From NCBI GenBank assembly GCA_030754655.1, contig JASLZX010000005.1:1-54175 (forward strand): a stretch of DNA of 54,175 bases, in the 5' to 3' direction. Of the stretch, positions 46,951 to 54,175 are shown one piece after another. A model generated the notes under the pieces. That model was not told the origin of the DNA, searched no databases, and saw nothing but the letters and a program-made list of their open reading frames with translations. Both the position numbers and the translations under genes were made by a program. The number at the start of each line of letters is the position of its first letter. The stretch's first letter is position 1. The stretch is from UBA8886 sp002731655 (GTDB taxonomy: Archaea > Thermoplasmatota > Poseidoniia > MGIII > CG-Epi1).

Positions 46951-49563
46951 ATGAGCACAAGGATATCCTGCCGGTATGCCTTGGTTGGGGCCCTCTTTCT
47001 GGGTGTCCTTGTGTTCCTCCCAGGTTCGGAAGCTGAATATACGCAGTTACTAAAATACAATCATTTAAACGCAAATGAAGAAAATCAATTAGAATATATT
47101 ATACATAACCACCAGGATGAAAGCCTTGACTACGACCTTAAATTCAGCGTCACCAGCATTGACCACCAGACAACTGTCCAAGGCATACCTGAAGTGCAGT
47201 CGATTTCCCTCGATAGATATATAAGTCAAATAATCTATTTCAATTTCACAGTACCCACTTCGGGCGACTACAGTTTCAGCCTCACAACCACTATTTCCAA
47301 TTCCACCTCAGAGTGGACCGAGACAAGCACCAGCACCCTCCGGTTCCGGGAAGTAGTTGCCAGCCTGAACCTACAGCAGTTCGACCGGGTGGACTACGAC
47401 TCGAATACCGGCAACGGCTTCTGGGAATGGGACGACGGCCTCCGTATCTCGGACTCGCCGGAGCCTTTCGTCGCCGGCGCAGTCATCGGGCCGATAGCTC
47501 TCGGGCACCTGCGCGAGCCATGGCTGGAACTTTCCTCAGATGCCAGCGCCGGCACGGGCGAACTGCGCCTGGGCTATTCAACCGACTACCTCCCGGAAGA
47601 CCGTTATTCCGCAGCTTGGACTCCACTCCTGACGGTGAGTAGCAGCAGTGATAATCTAATAATTGCACTGCCGGAAACAGACGAGATATACCTACGTTTC
47701 TACGCCAGTTGTGACGACGGTTGCGGCTGGGAGATTGGCCAGACTTCGCTTTTAGGTGTCAAGCGCTGGCACGACCTCCGGGCCAGCGTTCCCGGATACC
47801 ACTTCATGCCCCTTGACGGTGGTAGCAGCCTCGACGCCAGCCTTACCAACTTCGGATTGCTGGATGAAGAACTGGGGAATATCTCTGCCCATTTCCTGAT
47901 TTACGAAAATGAGGTTGTGATTGATGAAGGACTCCAATCAGTTGCCCTCACTTCCGGCGAGCAGAAATCAATCACATTCGCCCCCACGCTCGCGGAGCCG
48001 GGAATCTACCGCGCCGAACTGCGTCTCGAAACCAGCACGGGCGTTACATCTACGCTGGAATTCTACATTGGCCATTCGGCAGCGGCTATCGCCGATTTCG
48101 AGAGCCCCGACGCGCGTAATTGTGCCGTCCTGCTGAAGGGCAACGACGAAGCGGTTCCCGCGCTCGGAGTACCCTTCACCCTGCTCGACTCGCACGGAAT
48201 ATACCACATCCTGGAAGTCGAGACGGAAAACCTGCCCGTGATTATCGCCTCTGGGGCCGAAATCGTAGCTGCCCTGAGCCTTGACACCTACGGCATTTCC
48301 ATCGGTAGCGAGCTGGCCGTGGTCGATACTGGCGACGAATGGCAGGTCTATACGGCTGAACTGCTTGACCCGGCGCCCATGCAGATTGAACTGGCAATCG
48401 GCAACAGCGGTTTCTATAGTGAAGAATTCATGCTTGAATACCACTATTCTCCGTTGTTCCTAGCCTCGGTTTCCGGTCCGTCCACGGCGCTCATTGCTCC
48501 CGGGACAGTCGCAACCATCCCAGTCACCATCGCCCCCCACGCCAGCATTCCGCAGCCCGGCAGCAGCCCGGTTACCGTCACGGTGAGGCTCCCCGGCGTC
48601 GGAATCAGCGAATCTGTGACTCTGCTATTTGATTACCGTGAACCCGTTTTCGAAGCTTCGGAAGTCCGGCTTGACCGGCACTCATTACTCGCGGGGCAGG
48701 AAATCCGGGGCAAGCTGACGCTACTCAACGATGGCTTCCCGGCCAATGGGCTACGGGCGGAAATTATCCTGCTGGCACCGTCGGGCAGCGAGAGCAACAT
48801 CTGGAGTCGCAATATTGAGGAGCTCGGGCACGGCGAGGAATTCAGTGCCAGCTTCAACCACACTCCACAGCAAGGAGGCCTCTACCAGCTGCGCCTCAAA
48901 GTTTACCAACAGGATCAATTGCTCTACTCAACCATTGCGGAGCAGGACTTCCGCGTCGTCGCTAGCGACGGGGACGCGGCCACGGAGCCGCCTGCGCTCG
49001 AGCTGCCGCGCCCTGCACTGAACATGCTGGCGCTGCTCTCGTTCCTGGGACTGGCATTCTACACTGCCTCCTCGGAAAACAGCCGCTATCTTGGCTTCAA
49101 GCTTCTCCTGCCGCTCTATACTCGGCTGCGCCGTGACACGCTGGCGGACGATCCGACGCGGCAGAGGCTGATGCGCTACATCTACGTTCATCCCGGTGCC
49201 AACTTCACCCACCTGCGCGACCATTTCGACCTGCACAACGGGACCCTGTCGCACCACCTCAACGTCCTCGAGAACCATTCGGTCATCGAATCGTTCCGCG
49301 CCGGCCGCCAGCGACTCTTCTACCCTTGCCGCGCCGAGCGGGCGGGCGTCGCCTCCCGCCCGCTGGTGACCGGCGAAGTGCAGCAGCAGATTGTGATGCT
49401 CATCAAGGAAGAGCCGGGAATCACCCAGTCGATGATTGCGACGCGGCTCGATATGAGCCGGCAGAAGGTCAACTACCACGTCACCGCACTCACCCGGCAG
49501 GCGCTCATTCGCGTCGAGCCCAGTGGTCGTATCACGCGACTCTATCCGCTGCACTTTACCTAG
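46951..49563 (+). CDS. membrane-spanning protein: extracellular beta domains plus two cytosolic winged helices
   Basis: 870 residues. A signal peptide (ALVGALFLGVLVFLPGSEA) is followed by ~660 residues of extracellular beta-sandwich modules with N-glycosylation sequons and a local Cys motif (YASCDDGCGWE). A single membrane helix follows (ALNMLALLSFLGLAFYTAS), then a cytosolic part of ~160 residues with two winged helix-turn-helix domains: RLMRYIYVHPGANFTHLRDH with LHNGTLSHHLNVLENHSVIE, and IVMLIKEEPGITQSMIATRL with MSRQKVNYHVTALTRQALI. The orientation puts the DNA-binding part inside and the sensor outside, so it may be a one-component receptor-regulator, or one released by proteolysis. The first ~120 codons are AT-rich, the rest G+C-rich. 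It ends 6 bp before tRNA-Lys. Confidence 0.85.
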   Translation: MSTRISCRYALVGALFLGVLVFLPGSEAEYTQLLKYNHLNANEENQLEYIIHNHQDESLDYDLKFSVTSIDHQTTVQGIPEVQSISLDRYISQIIYFNFTVPTSGDYSFSLTTTISNSTSEWTETSTSTLRFREVVASLNLQQFDRVDYDSNTGNGFWEWDDGLRISDSPEPFVAGAVIGPIALGHLREPWLELSSDASAGTGELRLGYSTDYLPEDRYSAAWTPLLTVSSSSDNLIIALPETDEIYLRFYASCDDGCGWEIGQTSLLGVKRWHDLRASVPGYHFMPLDGGSSLDASLTNFGLLDEELGNISAHFLIYENEVVIDEGLQSVALTSGEQKSITFAPTLAEPGIYRAELRLETSTGVTSTLEFYIGHSAAAIADFESPDARNCAVLLKGNDEAVPALGVPFTLLDSHGIYHILEVETENLPVIIASGAEIVAALSLDTYGISIGSELAVVDTGDEWQVYTAELLDPAPMQIELAIGNSGFYSEEFMLEYHYSPLFLASVSGPSTALIAPGTVATIPVTIAPHASIPQPGSSPVTVTVRLPGVGISESVTLLFDYREPVFEASEVRLDRHSLLAGQEIRGKLTLLNDGFPANGLRAEIILLAPSGSESNIWSRNIEELGHGEEFSASFNHTPQQGGLYQLRLKVYQQDQLLYSTIAEQDFRVVASDGDAATEPPALELPRPALNMLALLSFLGLAFYTASSENSRYLGFKLLLPLYTRLRRDTLADDPTRQRLMRYIYVHPGANFTHLRDHFDLHNGTLSHHLNVLENHSVIESFRAGRQRLFYPCRAERAGVASRPLVTGEVQQQIVMLIKEEPGITQSMIATRLDMSRQKVNYHVTALTRQALIRVEPSGRITRLYPLHFT

Positions 49564-49569
49564 AGCACA

Positions 49570-49646
49570 TGGCGGGCCTGAAGGGATTCGAACCCATGGC
49601 CGTCCGGTTAAGAGCCGGACGCTCTACCTAGCTAAGCTACAGGCCC
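49570..49646 (-). tRNA. tRNA-Lys(CTT), CCA end encoded
   Basis: Acceptor GGGCCTG/CAGGCCC, D arm GCTT...GAGC with GG in the loop, anticodon stem TCCGG/CCGGA around loop CTCTTAA (anticodon CTT), variable CGGCC, T arm ATGGG-TTCGAAT-CCCTT (one T-T mismatch), discriminator G and encoded CCA. No intron. GATAAAAG at 49670-49677 (TTTTATC on the minus strand) is centred 27 bp upstream, so transcription may start at the tRNA 5' end. Its 3' end faces the accessory region 43.2-49.5 kb. Confidence 0.95.
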
Positions 49647-49669
49647 GCGAGGCTGCGCAGGCTGCCGCC

Positions 49670-49677
49670 GATAAAAG
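49670..49677 (-). promoter_or_regulatory. TATA box of tRNA-Lys
   Basis: CTTTTATC on the minus strand, 27 bp before the mature tRNA 5' end. The rest of the 135-bp gap to the PrsW gene shows nothing else. Confidence 0.6.
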
Positions 49678-49781
49678 ATTATCTTACAGCCAGACCGCTT
49701 CGCGCCGGATAAACCAGCTCGGCAACGCCGCCAGCAGGCAGATCTGGATGGCGCCCTTACGGATTTCGCGGCTCCAACTAC

Positions 49782-50822
49782 TCAACGTTTCTGCTGGTAG
49801 GTCGCCCAGCCATCCCCTTCCCGGTCCGGCTCACGGCGAGGCGGGGTAGCCGCACGGCGCTGTGCCTGCTGCCGTTCTGCCTGTGCCTGCCGCTGGGCAT
49901 GTTCCCGCTCGTGTTGTAAGTGCTCCTGCTGGCGCGACGCCTCGCGGTCGCTCCAAGTGACGCCGCGCCCCTCCCATTTAGCATCATTTTGCGACCACCA
50001 ATCGCCCGCTCCGGGCTGCTGGTCGAGTTTCTGCTGGTAGGTGAGTTCAACCCGCTTTTCGTCGAGCTCCATAATCTTGCTGCGGCTGAACTGGAGCGCC
50101 CCAATCGCCACGACCAGCGCGAAAATGAAGCCGATTCCCGGCAGGAATTCATAGTAGGTTAACGTCATCATCCCGTTCCAGAAAGCGTGGAGCCCCACCG
50201 CCATCAAGTAGTATTTTGCCACCACCTTCCACGAGGCGCCGTGAACTAGGTACTGGCTGAGGCCGTGACCCGTGAAGGAGGTGGCGCTGGCGTGTATCAG
50301 CGTCGCCGAGAAGGTGCGCATCACGATTACCGCCGCCGTCACCGCCACGCCTTCACCGACAACACTCCAGCCGTACATCAGGTTCTCGGTGGCGGCGAAC
50401 CCAAGGCCGCAGGCGGCGCCGTAAATCAGTCCGTCCTCGACCTCGTCCACCTCCTCCTTGACGCCGGCGCGCATCAGCCCCATCGCCTTCAGGAATTCCT
50501 CGACGAACGGGGCAATAATTACCGCGCCTGCGATTTCGGCCACAATCACGGTCGTCGCCAGCGCGACCATCACTATCAGTATGGAATTGACCACACCTGC
50601 CAGGATGATGCCGGTGATAGCACCCCAGAAGAACGCCTGATAGAGCGCCCCCCACGGCTCGGGGTCGTGCTTCTCGAAGTTGCGGAACCAGTTCAGGTAG
50701 AGCAAAGCCGGGACAAATGCCATCCCGAGGAAGAGCGCCGCCAGCCCATAGCCGAAGCTGGCCGACAGCGCTATCAGCATGATGAGGAAGAACCAGAGGT
50801 AACGGGTTGGAGGTGCCTGCAT
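49782..50822 (-). CDS. PrsW-family intramembrane metalloprotease
   Basis: 346 residues with about eight membrane helices and a ~100-residue charged, Gln/Arg-rich cytosolic tail (REHAQRQAQAERQQAQRR). Family motifs: IIAPFVEEFLKAMGLM with the Glu-Glu-x-x-Lys signature, GLIYGAACGLGFAATENLMY, LIHASATSFTGHGL and VGLHAFWNGMM, which carry the metal-binding Glu and His. PrsW proteases cut membrane-embedded regulators such as anti-sigma factors; archaeal targets are unknown. It starts directly after the stop of the 51293 gene (TAGATG), so the small DNA-binding-like protein is a natural partner candidate. Confidence 0.9.
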   Translation of the reverse strand: MQAPPTRYLWFFLIMLIALSASFGYGLAALFLGMAFVPALLYLNWFRNFEKHDPEPWGALYQAFFWGAITGIILAGVVNSILIVMVALATTVIVAEIAGAVIIAPFVEEFLKAMGLMRAGVKEEVDEVEDGLIYGAACGLGFAATENLMYGWSVVGEGVAVTAAVIVMRTFSATLIHASATSFTGHGLSQYLVHGASWKVVAKYYLMAVGLHAFWNGMMTLTYYEFLPGIGFIFALVVAIGALQFSRSKIMELDEKRVELTYQQKLDQQPGAGDWWSQNDAKWEGRGVTWSDREASRQQEHLQHEREHAQRQAQAERQQAQRRAATPPRREPDREGDGWATYQQKR

Positions 50823-51293
50823 CTAAGTCGCCGCGCGACACATTCCATCGTGGATATATAGAATACCACGCCGCACCAGCTTCTGCATTTCGCGCTGTGG
50901 GTTGGGTATCTCAAGCCGGGTCGCCTCGGCCAGCAGCTCGTCAGGGTCGACGCCGTCATCCTTGTTCAGCGAACGGAACAGCGTCAGGATACGGAACTTG
51001 GGCGTGTCCTCGGGCCGCAACGCGCCTACGTCCAGTTTCGGATTGAATGGGACCACCGGCGTCCGCTTGCGCACCTTGCGCACCTTGCGCACCTGCGGCT
51101 CTTCGGATTCAATCAGCACCCGCAGGTCTGACTCCTCACCATGAGCCTCGTCATCGAGGTGCTCCATCACCAGCTCCTGCAACAACTGCGCCGTGGTCTT
51201 GCCAGCGTCCTTGGCCTTCTGGCGGAAATCATCCCAGTCGACCCGGAACTGTGAATCAATCGGGAAGCGGAAAGTTACGCGGTCGGGAGCCAC
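50823..51293 (-). CDS. small protein with possible C-terminal winged helix, unknown function
   Basis: 156 residues from GTG. The N-terminal part (VTFRFPIDSQFRVDWDDFRQ, then AKDAGKTTAQLLQELVMEHL) looks like a ribbon-helix-helix-type or short helical module. A basic hinge VRKVRKVRKRTPV is encoded by three 9-bp tandem repeats. The C-terminus (FRILTLFRSLNKDDGVDPDE, then EMQKLVRRGILYIHDGMC) resembles a winged helix with a wing hairpin. A role in DNA or RNA binding is inferred only. TTTTATTTAA lies ~24 bp before the GTG. First gene of a pair with the PrsW protease. Confidence 0.65.
   Translation of the reverse strand: MAPDRVTFRFPIDSQFRVDWDDFRQKAKDAGKTTAQLLQELVMEHLDDEAHGEESDLRVLIESEEPQVRKVRKVRKRTPVVPFNPKLDVGALRPEDTPKFRILTLFRSLNKDDGVDPDELLAEATRLEIPNPQREMQKLVRRGILYIHDGMCRAAT
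51067..51093. repeat. three tandem copies of TTGCGCACC
   Basis: Exact 9-bp repeats inside the 51293 gene, encoding the repeated Val-Arg-Lys basic hinge. Typical slippage repeat; copy number may vary between strains. Confidence 0.8.
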
Positions 51294-51311
51294 ACCTAGA
51301 TGGAAGCCTGA

Positions 51312-51321
51312 TTTTATTTAA
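51312..51321 (-). promoter_or_regulatory. TATA box of the 51293-PrsW operon
   Basis: The minus strand reads TTAAATAAAA, centred ~24 bp before the GTG at 51293. Confidence 0.5.
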
Positions 51322-51334
51322 GTGTGTCGGAGCG

Positions 51335-52486
51335 CTAGCGCAGCTCCGCGTAAAGCGCCTCAATCCGACCCACGATGCTCTCCCAGGTGAAGTCGCGCGC
51401 GACCCGCTCGCGTCCCGCTGCACCCAGCGCGGCTGCCGCAGTCGCGTCCGAGAGAAGCGATGCAATCGCCGTGCCGAGGGCAGCGGGGTCACCGTATTCG
51501 ACCAGCAGCCCGGTCTCACCCTCGGCGACCGCATCGGGCACGCCACCTACGCGCGTCGCGACCACCGGCAGCCCGGCCGCCGCCGCCTCTAGCAGCACGA
51601 TGCCGAACGCCTCGTAGTCCGACGGCAGTGCCAGCAACTCGGCGGCGCCGAAGGCGGAGCGGTAGATATCGTCGTCGAGATGCCCCAGCCGGTGCAGCGT
51701 GATGCCTGCGGCGGCGGCCTGCGCGTCCAGTGCTTTGCCGGGGCCCATGTCCTGACCTACCAGCAGCAGCTCCGCCTCGGGGAAGCTGGCGGCGGCGGTG
51801 ACGAGGTCGGGCAGCCCCTTGTTGGTCGCGAGCCGCCCAGCGTAGAGCACTAGCCGCTCGCCCAGCTGCGGGAACGCCTTGCGAAACCGCGCGCCGGTCG
51901 GTGGCTCGCGCCAGGTTTCCCAGTGGATACCGTTGGGAATTACGCGAATCTTGGCGGGGTCGCAACCGACCTCGGCCAGCAGCAGTTCGCTCTCGTGGCG
52001 GCTGACGCAGACGACTGCGTCAGCCGCTGCCAGCGTTTCGCGGCCGACGGTTGCGTCGTAGACCCGCCGCAGCCCGAGCCGGCGTGCGCCGCCCCACATT
52101 GACCACGTGGGGTGGAAGTGGGGCGTGATGACCCACGGCGTCTCACGTAGCCGGCGGCGCAGCAGCGCGGTGCTGTTCTGGAAATAGCCGTAGGAATGAG
52201 TGTGGACTATGTCCGTTTCCGCCGCGAGGAAGGCCGAGACCATCCCCGGCGCGAGGACGTAGTGCGCCTCACCGCCCGGACTGCGCGCGCGGTGACGCGT
52301 CACGGGAACGCCGTTGACCTGCGACGGCATCTCGCGGCGCGTGAAGGGCGTCTCGCTCCAGAGGTCAGTCGTATGCACCGCGACGTCGTGGCCGCGCTGT
52401 TGCAGCCCCTCGGCGAGCGCGGCGACGTGCGTCTCGGCCCCGCCCGGCGCCGGCGGGTAGCGAACGCAGCCCTGCAGGACGCGCAT
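51335..52486 (-). CDS. GT4-family glycosyltransferase (GT-B fold)
   Basis: 383 residues. The N-terminal acceptor domain begins MRVLQGCVRYPPAPGGAETH, the typical Gly-Gly-x-E start of GT4 enzymes, with DIVHTHSYG. The C-terminal nucleotide-sugar domain shows VIPNGIHWE, LVLYAGRLATNKGLPDLV and the E-x7-E motif in SDYEAFGIVLLEAAAAG. It transfers a sugar from a nucleotide or lipid donor to a glycan or lipid at the cytoplasmic face. It lies beside a GT-C protein and tatC, suggesting cell-surface glycan synthesis. ATTAAAG (52507-52513) is 24 bp upstream of the ATG. Confidence 0.92.
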   Translation of the reverse strand: MRVLQGCVRYPPAPGGAETHVAALAEGLQQRGHDVAVHTTDLWSETPFTRREMPSQVNGVPVTRHRARSPGGEAHYVLAPGMVSAFLAAETDIVHTHSYGYFQNSTALLRRRLRETPWVITPHFHPTWSMWGGARRLGLRRVYDATVGRETLAAADAVVCVSRHESELLLAEVGCDPAKIRVIPNGIHWETWREPPTGARFRKAFPQLGERLVLYAGRLATNKGLPDLVTAAASFPEAELLLVGQDMGPGKALDAQAAAAGITLHRLGHLDDDIYRSAFGAAELLALPSDYEAFGIVLLEAAAAGLPVVATRVGGVPDAVAEGETGLLVEYGDPAALGTAIASLLSDATAAAALGAAGRERVARDFTWESIVGRIEALYAELR

Positions 52487-52506
52487 GCGGCGGGATGCAG
52501 CCCCGG

Positions 52507-52513
52507 ATTAAAG
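52507..52513 (-). promoter_or_regulatory. TATA box of the GT4 gene
   Basis: CTTTAAT on the minus strand, centred 24 bp from the ATG at 52486, in the divergent gap with tatC. Confidence 0.5.
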
Positions 52514-52525
52514 CGGCGCTCTGTG

Positions 52526-52533
52526 CTTATTAG
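52526..52533 (+). promoter_or_regulatory. TATA box of tatC
   Basis: CTTATTAG centred 26 bp before the GTG at 52556. It defines that start against a much longer open frame running antisense to the GT4 gene. Confidence 0.5.
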
Positions 52534-52555
52534 GCGGGCGCTGCGCTCGCGACGC

Positions 52556-53251
52556 GTGCCCGCGGACCGCCCTCAGCCGCTGCCGACGCACCTGCGCGAA
52601 TTGCGCGGCGCGCTGCTGGGGCCGCTGCTGCTCTTTGGGCTGCTACTCGCCACGACTTTCGCCGGGAGCGACGCCATCCTGCGGGCGATGCTTGACTACC
52701 ACGGCCTGACAGGGAGCGTGAGCCTCTACGCGCCGGCGGAGTTCTTACGCGTGCGACTCGACCTCGCGGCGTTAGCGGGCTGCCTCGGCGCGCTGCCGCT
52801 GGCGCTGTTGCAGACCTACCGCTTCGCGCGTCCGGGGCTGAAAGCGCGCGAGCGTGCCTTCGCGCAGCGCGCCATCCCGCTCTCGCTGGCGCTGTTCGCC
52901 GGCGGCACGGTGCTCGGCTGGCTGCTGGTGCTGCCGCGGCTGCTGCCGCTGCTCGCCGGCGGCCCCGGAGAAGCGCAATTCTCACTGGCGCAGACCGTCG
53001 GGCTGCTGCTCTCGCTCTCGCTCGGGGCCGGTATCGCACTGCAGCTGCCGCTGCTGGCGTTCATGGCGCGCCGGGCGGGGCTCTGGGATGGCGGGCTCGC
53101 GCAAGCCCGCAAACTGGCGTGGGGACTGCTGCTGGCGCTGGCGTTGTTCGTAACGCCAGACCCGAGCACCATCGGGCTGCTGCTGGCGACCGCACTGCTG
53201 GTGCTACTCTTCGAAACGGGCAACTGGCTGGCAGGGGGCGCGCGTGGCTGA
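52556..53251 (+). CDS. tatC: twin-arginine translocase subunit TatC
   Basis: 231 residues from GTG, with six membrane helices. TatC recognises twin-arginine signal peptides and exports folded proteins. It shows the N-terminal cytoplasmic LPTHLRELRGALLGPLLLFG (the His-Leu-x-Glu-Leu-Arg signature), YAPAEFLRVRLDLAALAG with the conserved periplasmic-loop pattern and Glu, and the last-loop FVTPDPSTIGLLLA. The TatA/B partner is not in the window. It overlaps the next gene by 8 bp. The sequence is unusually rich in Leu/Ala for TatC. Confidence 0.88.
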   Translation: MPADRPQPLPTHLRELRGALLGPLLLFGLLLATTFAGSDAILRAMLDYHGLTGSVSLYAPAEFLRVRLDLAALAGCLGALPLALLQTYRFARPGLKARERAFAQRAIPLSLALFAGGTVLGWLLVLPRLLPLLAGGPGEAQFSLAQTVGLLLSLSLGAGIALQLPLLAFMARRAGLWDGGLAQARKLAWGLLLALALFVTPDPSTIGLLLATALLVLLFETGNWLAGGARG

Positions 53252-54175
53252 CCGGCAACGGGCATTGTTGCTCGGCGCCATCGCGCTGGGCGCGCTGGCG
53301 CTACGGCTCTCGCACCAGTGGCGCTGGGCGCTGTGGGGCAGCGATTCGGGCGAATACCTCTTTCTCACAGCGGCGCTCGTTGGTGACGGTGCGCTGCTGC
53401 AGGACGGCTACCTCGGCTGGGGTCGCGCCTATCCATGGTTTCAGGGGATGCAGATATTGGCCGCCAGCGCAGCGCTGCTCTGCGGAACGCCGCTGCCGGC
53501 GACCCTCTTCTGGCTCATCCCCGCCGCGGGCGCGCTGGCGGTGCCGGCACTGTTTCTGGCGGGCCGACGTTTCGTCAGCAGCGACGCGGCGCTGGTCGGC
53601 TGCGGCTGCTACGCGGTCGCATTCCCGGTAGTCTACGCCAACTCTCACGCGATGCCGGGCGGCCTCGCCGACCCGCTTGGCCTACTGCTGGTCTACGCCT
53701 TCGCTGGCGTGCTGGCAGCGCCGCGGCGCTGGGCGCCTCCATTCAGCATACTATTGCTGGGCCTGCTACTGATGCACCACTTCACGCTGCTGCTCGCCGT
53801 AGCGGGCTGCACCGGAATGTTGGCGCTGGAAGCGGCGGCCGGCAGCCGCCGTCGCGCGCCCTACTTCGCGCTGGCGACCGCGGCAGCGCTCATCGCGCTC
53901 TACTGGATCGGCTATGCCGCTGGCTTCCGCACGGCTATCCTCGGCGATACCGGGCTGCCGCTGGGAGCGCTGCTGGCAGCGCCTCTCCTTGCGCTGGGCG
54001 CGATGCGTCTGCTGGCGCCGCACCTGCCGCTTCCGTCGCTCCCGGCACCACGACGGCCGGCCCGACTCTTTCTCGGCGCGTTCCTCGCATCGCTGCTAAT
54101 TATCGGCTATGGCATCGTCTACGACGTCCCCGGCACCTCCATCCCCGTCGGCCCCGATGCGGTGCCATTCCTGCT
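53244..54175 (+). CDS. GT-C-type membrane glycosyltransferase, 3' end beyond window
   Basis: About 310 residues from GTG (VADRQRALLLGAIALGALAL) with no stop before the window end. Multiple hydrophobic helices and an early extracellular loop with WGSDSGEYLFLTAALVGDG, an acidic motif in the position of the catalytic Asp-x-Glu/Asp of GT-C (dolichyl-phosphate mannosyltransferase / GT39-like) enzymes. MHHFTLLLAVAG and YANSHAMPGGLADPLGLL follow in later segments. Such enzymes move sugars from polyprenyl phosphates onto proteins or lipids outside the cell. Coupled to tatC (8-bp overlap), with the GT4 gene on the other side. Confidence 0.75.
   Translation, partial: MADRQRALLLGAIALGALALRLSHQWRWALWGSDSGEYLFLTAALVGDGALLQDGYLGWGRAYPWFQGMQILAASAALLCGTPLPATLFWLIPAAGALAVPALFLAGRRFVSSDAALVGCGCYAVAFPVVYANSHAMPGGLADPLGLLLVYAFAGVLAAPRRWAPPFSILLLGLLLMHHFTLLLAVAGCTGMLALEAAAGSRRRAPYFALATAAALIALYWIGYAAGFRTAILGDTGLPLGALLAAPLLALGAMRLLAPHLPLPSLPAPRRPARLFLGAFLASLLIIGYGIVYDVPGTSIPVGPDAVPFL

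Noticed and set aside
43160..49646. Defined att sites for an element integrated in tRNA-Lys
   Set aside because: I could not find a second copy of the tRNA-Lys 3' end at the left side, so no borders are claimed.
51067..51093. CRISPR or satellite array
   Set aside because: Only three contiguous 9-bp copies with no spacers, inside a coding sequence.
52196..52555. N-terminal extension of TatC
   Set aside because: Antisense to the GT4 gene; TatC homology starts near the HLRELR signature and a TATA box precedes 52556.

Overview
The window is a gene-dense archaeal chromosome segment that looks high in G+C. Archaeal identity rests on an L15e ribosomal protein, a GINS51-type replication subunit, an EndA-type tRNA-splicing endonuclease, an intron-containing tRNA-Trp and TATA-box promoters. 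At most operon heads the TATA box is centred 22-28 bases before the start codon, the geometry of leaderless transcripts, and I used this spacing to choose many starts. Secreted proteins with a C-terminal helix plus poly-Arg tail, CARDB/Ig-like surface proteins, and bacterial-type genes (446-residue glutamate dehydrogenase, Fe/Mn superoxide dismutase, MscS, TatC) fit a marine planktonic euryarchaeon of the Thermoplasmatota (Poseidoniia / Marine Group II or III type). That placement is an inference.

Layout. 1-2100 is a lower-G+C accessory stretch (small membrane protein, Nudix gene broken by an in-frame TAA, cysteine-synthase-like enzyme) lying at the 3' side of tRNA-Trp, whose 80-nt intron carries a box C/D guide RNA. 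2300-21000 is core metabolism: rpe; a secreted thioredoxin/Ig protein; the operon pyrE-purD-Ca2+ exchanger-nnr; DUF309; a lipid kinase; L15e with a diflavin-type reductase; a CARDB surface protein; purB-thiI-like-panE; guaB. 20900-27200 holds gap-cupin and a two-gene membrane-anchored McrBC-like AAA+/nuclease pair. 27200-29260 is an information cluster (gins51-endA-RNase H-fold protein). 29256-33931 is a MacB/FtsX-like ABC exporter with two ATPases. 33964-43157 carries sufS, a subtilase, a DUF255 thioredoxin protein, mscS, sod, a DMT permease and gdhA.

43200-49560 is a second accessory region with AT-rich blocks: two small conserved-looking genes, a tyrosine recombinase, two amino-acid ABC transporter fragments truncated head-to-head at one point, and a large membrane-spanning protein with two cytosolic winged helices. 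It abuts the 3' side of tRNA-Lys. 49780-54175 holds a PrsW-type protease with a small DNA-binding-like protein, a GT4 glycosyltransferase, tatC and the start of a GT-C membrane glycosyltransferase cut by the window end.

How parts work together: purD, purB and guaB are purine synthesis and pyrE pyrimidine synthesis. EndA is the expected processor of the intron-containing tRNA-Trp. sufS could supply sulfur for tRNA thiolation, although the ThiI-like protein has lost its PP-loop. TatC, the sorting tails, subtilase, PrsW-like protease and glycosyltransferases point to an active cell-surface programme. The best candidates for new biology are the membrane-anchored McrBC-like pair and the receptor-like winged-helix membrane protein.
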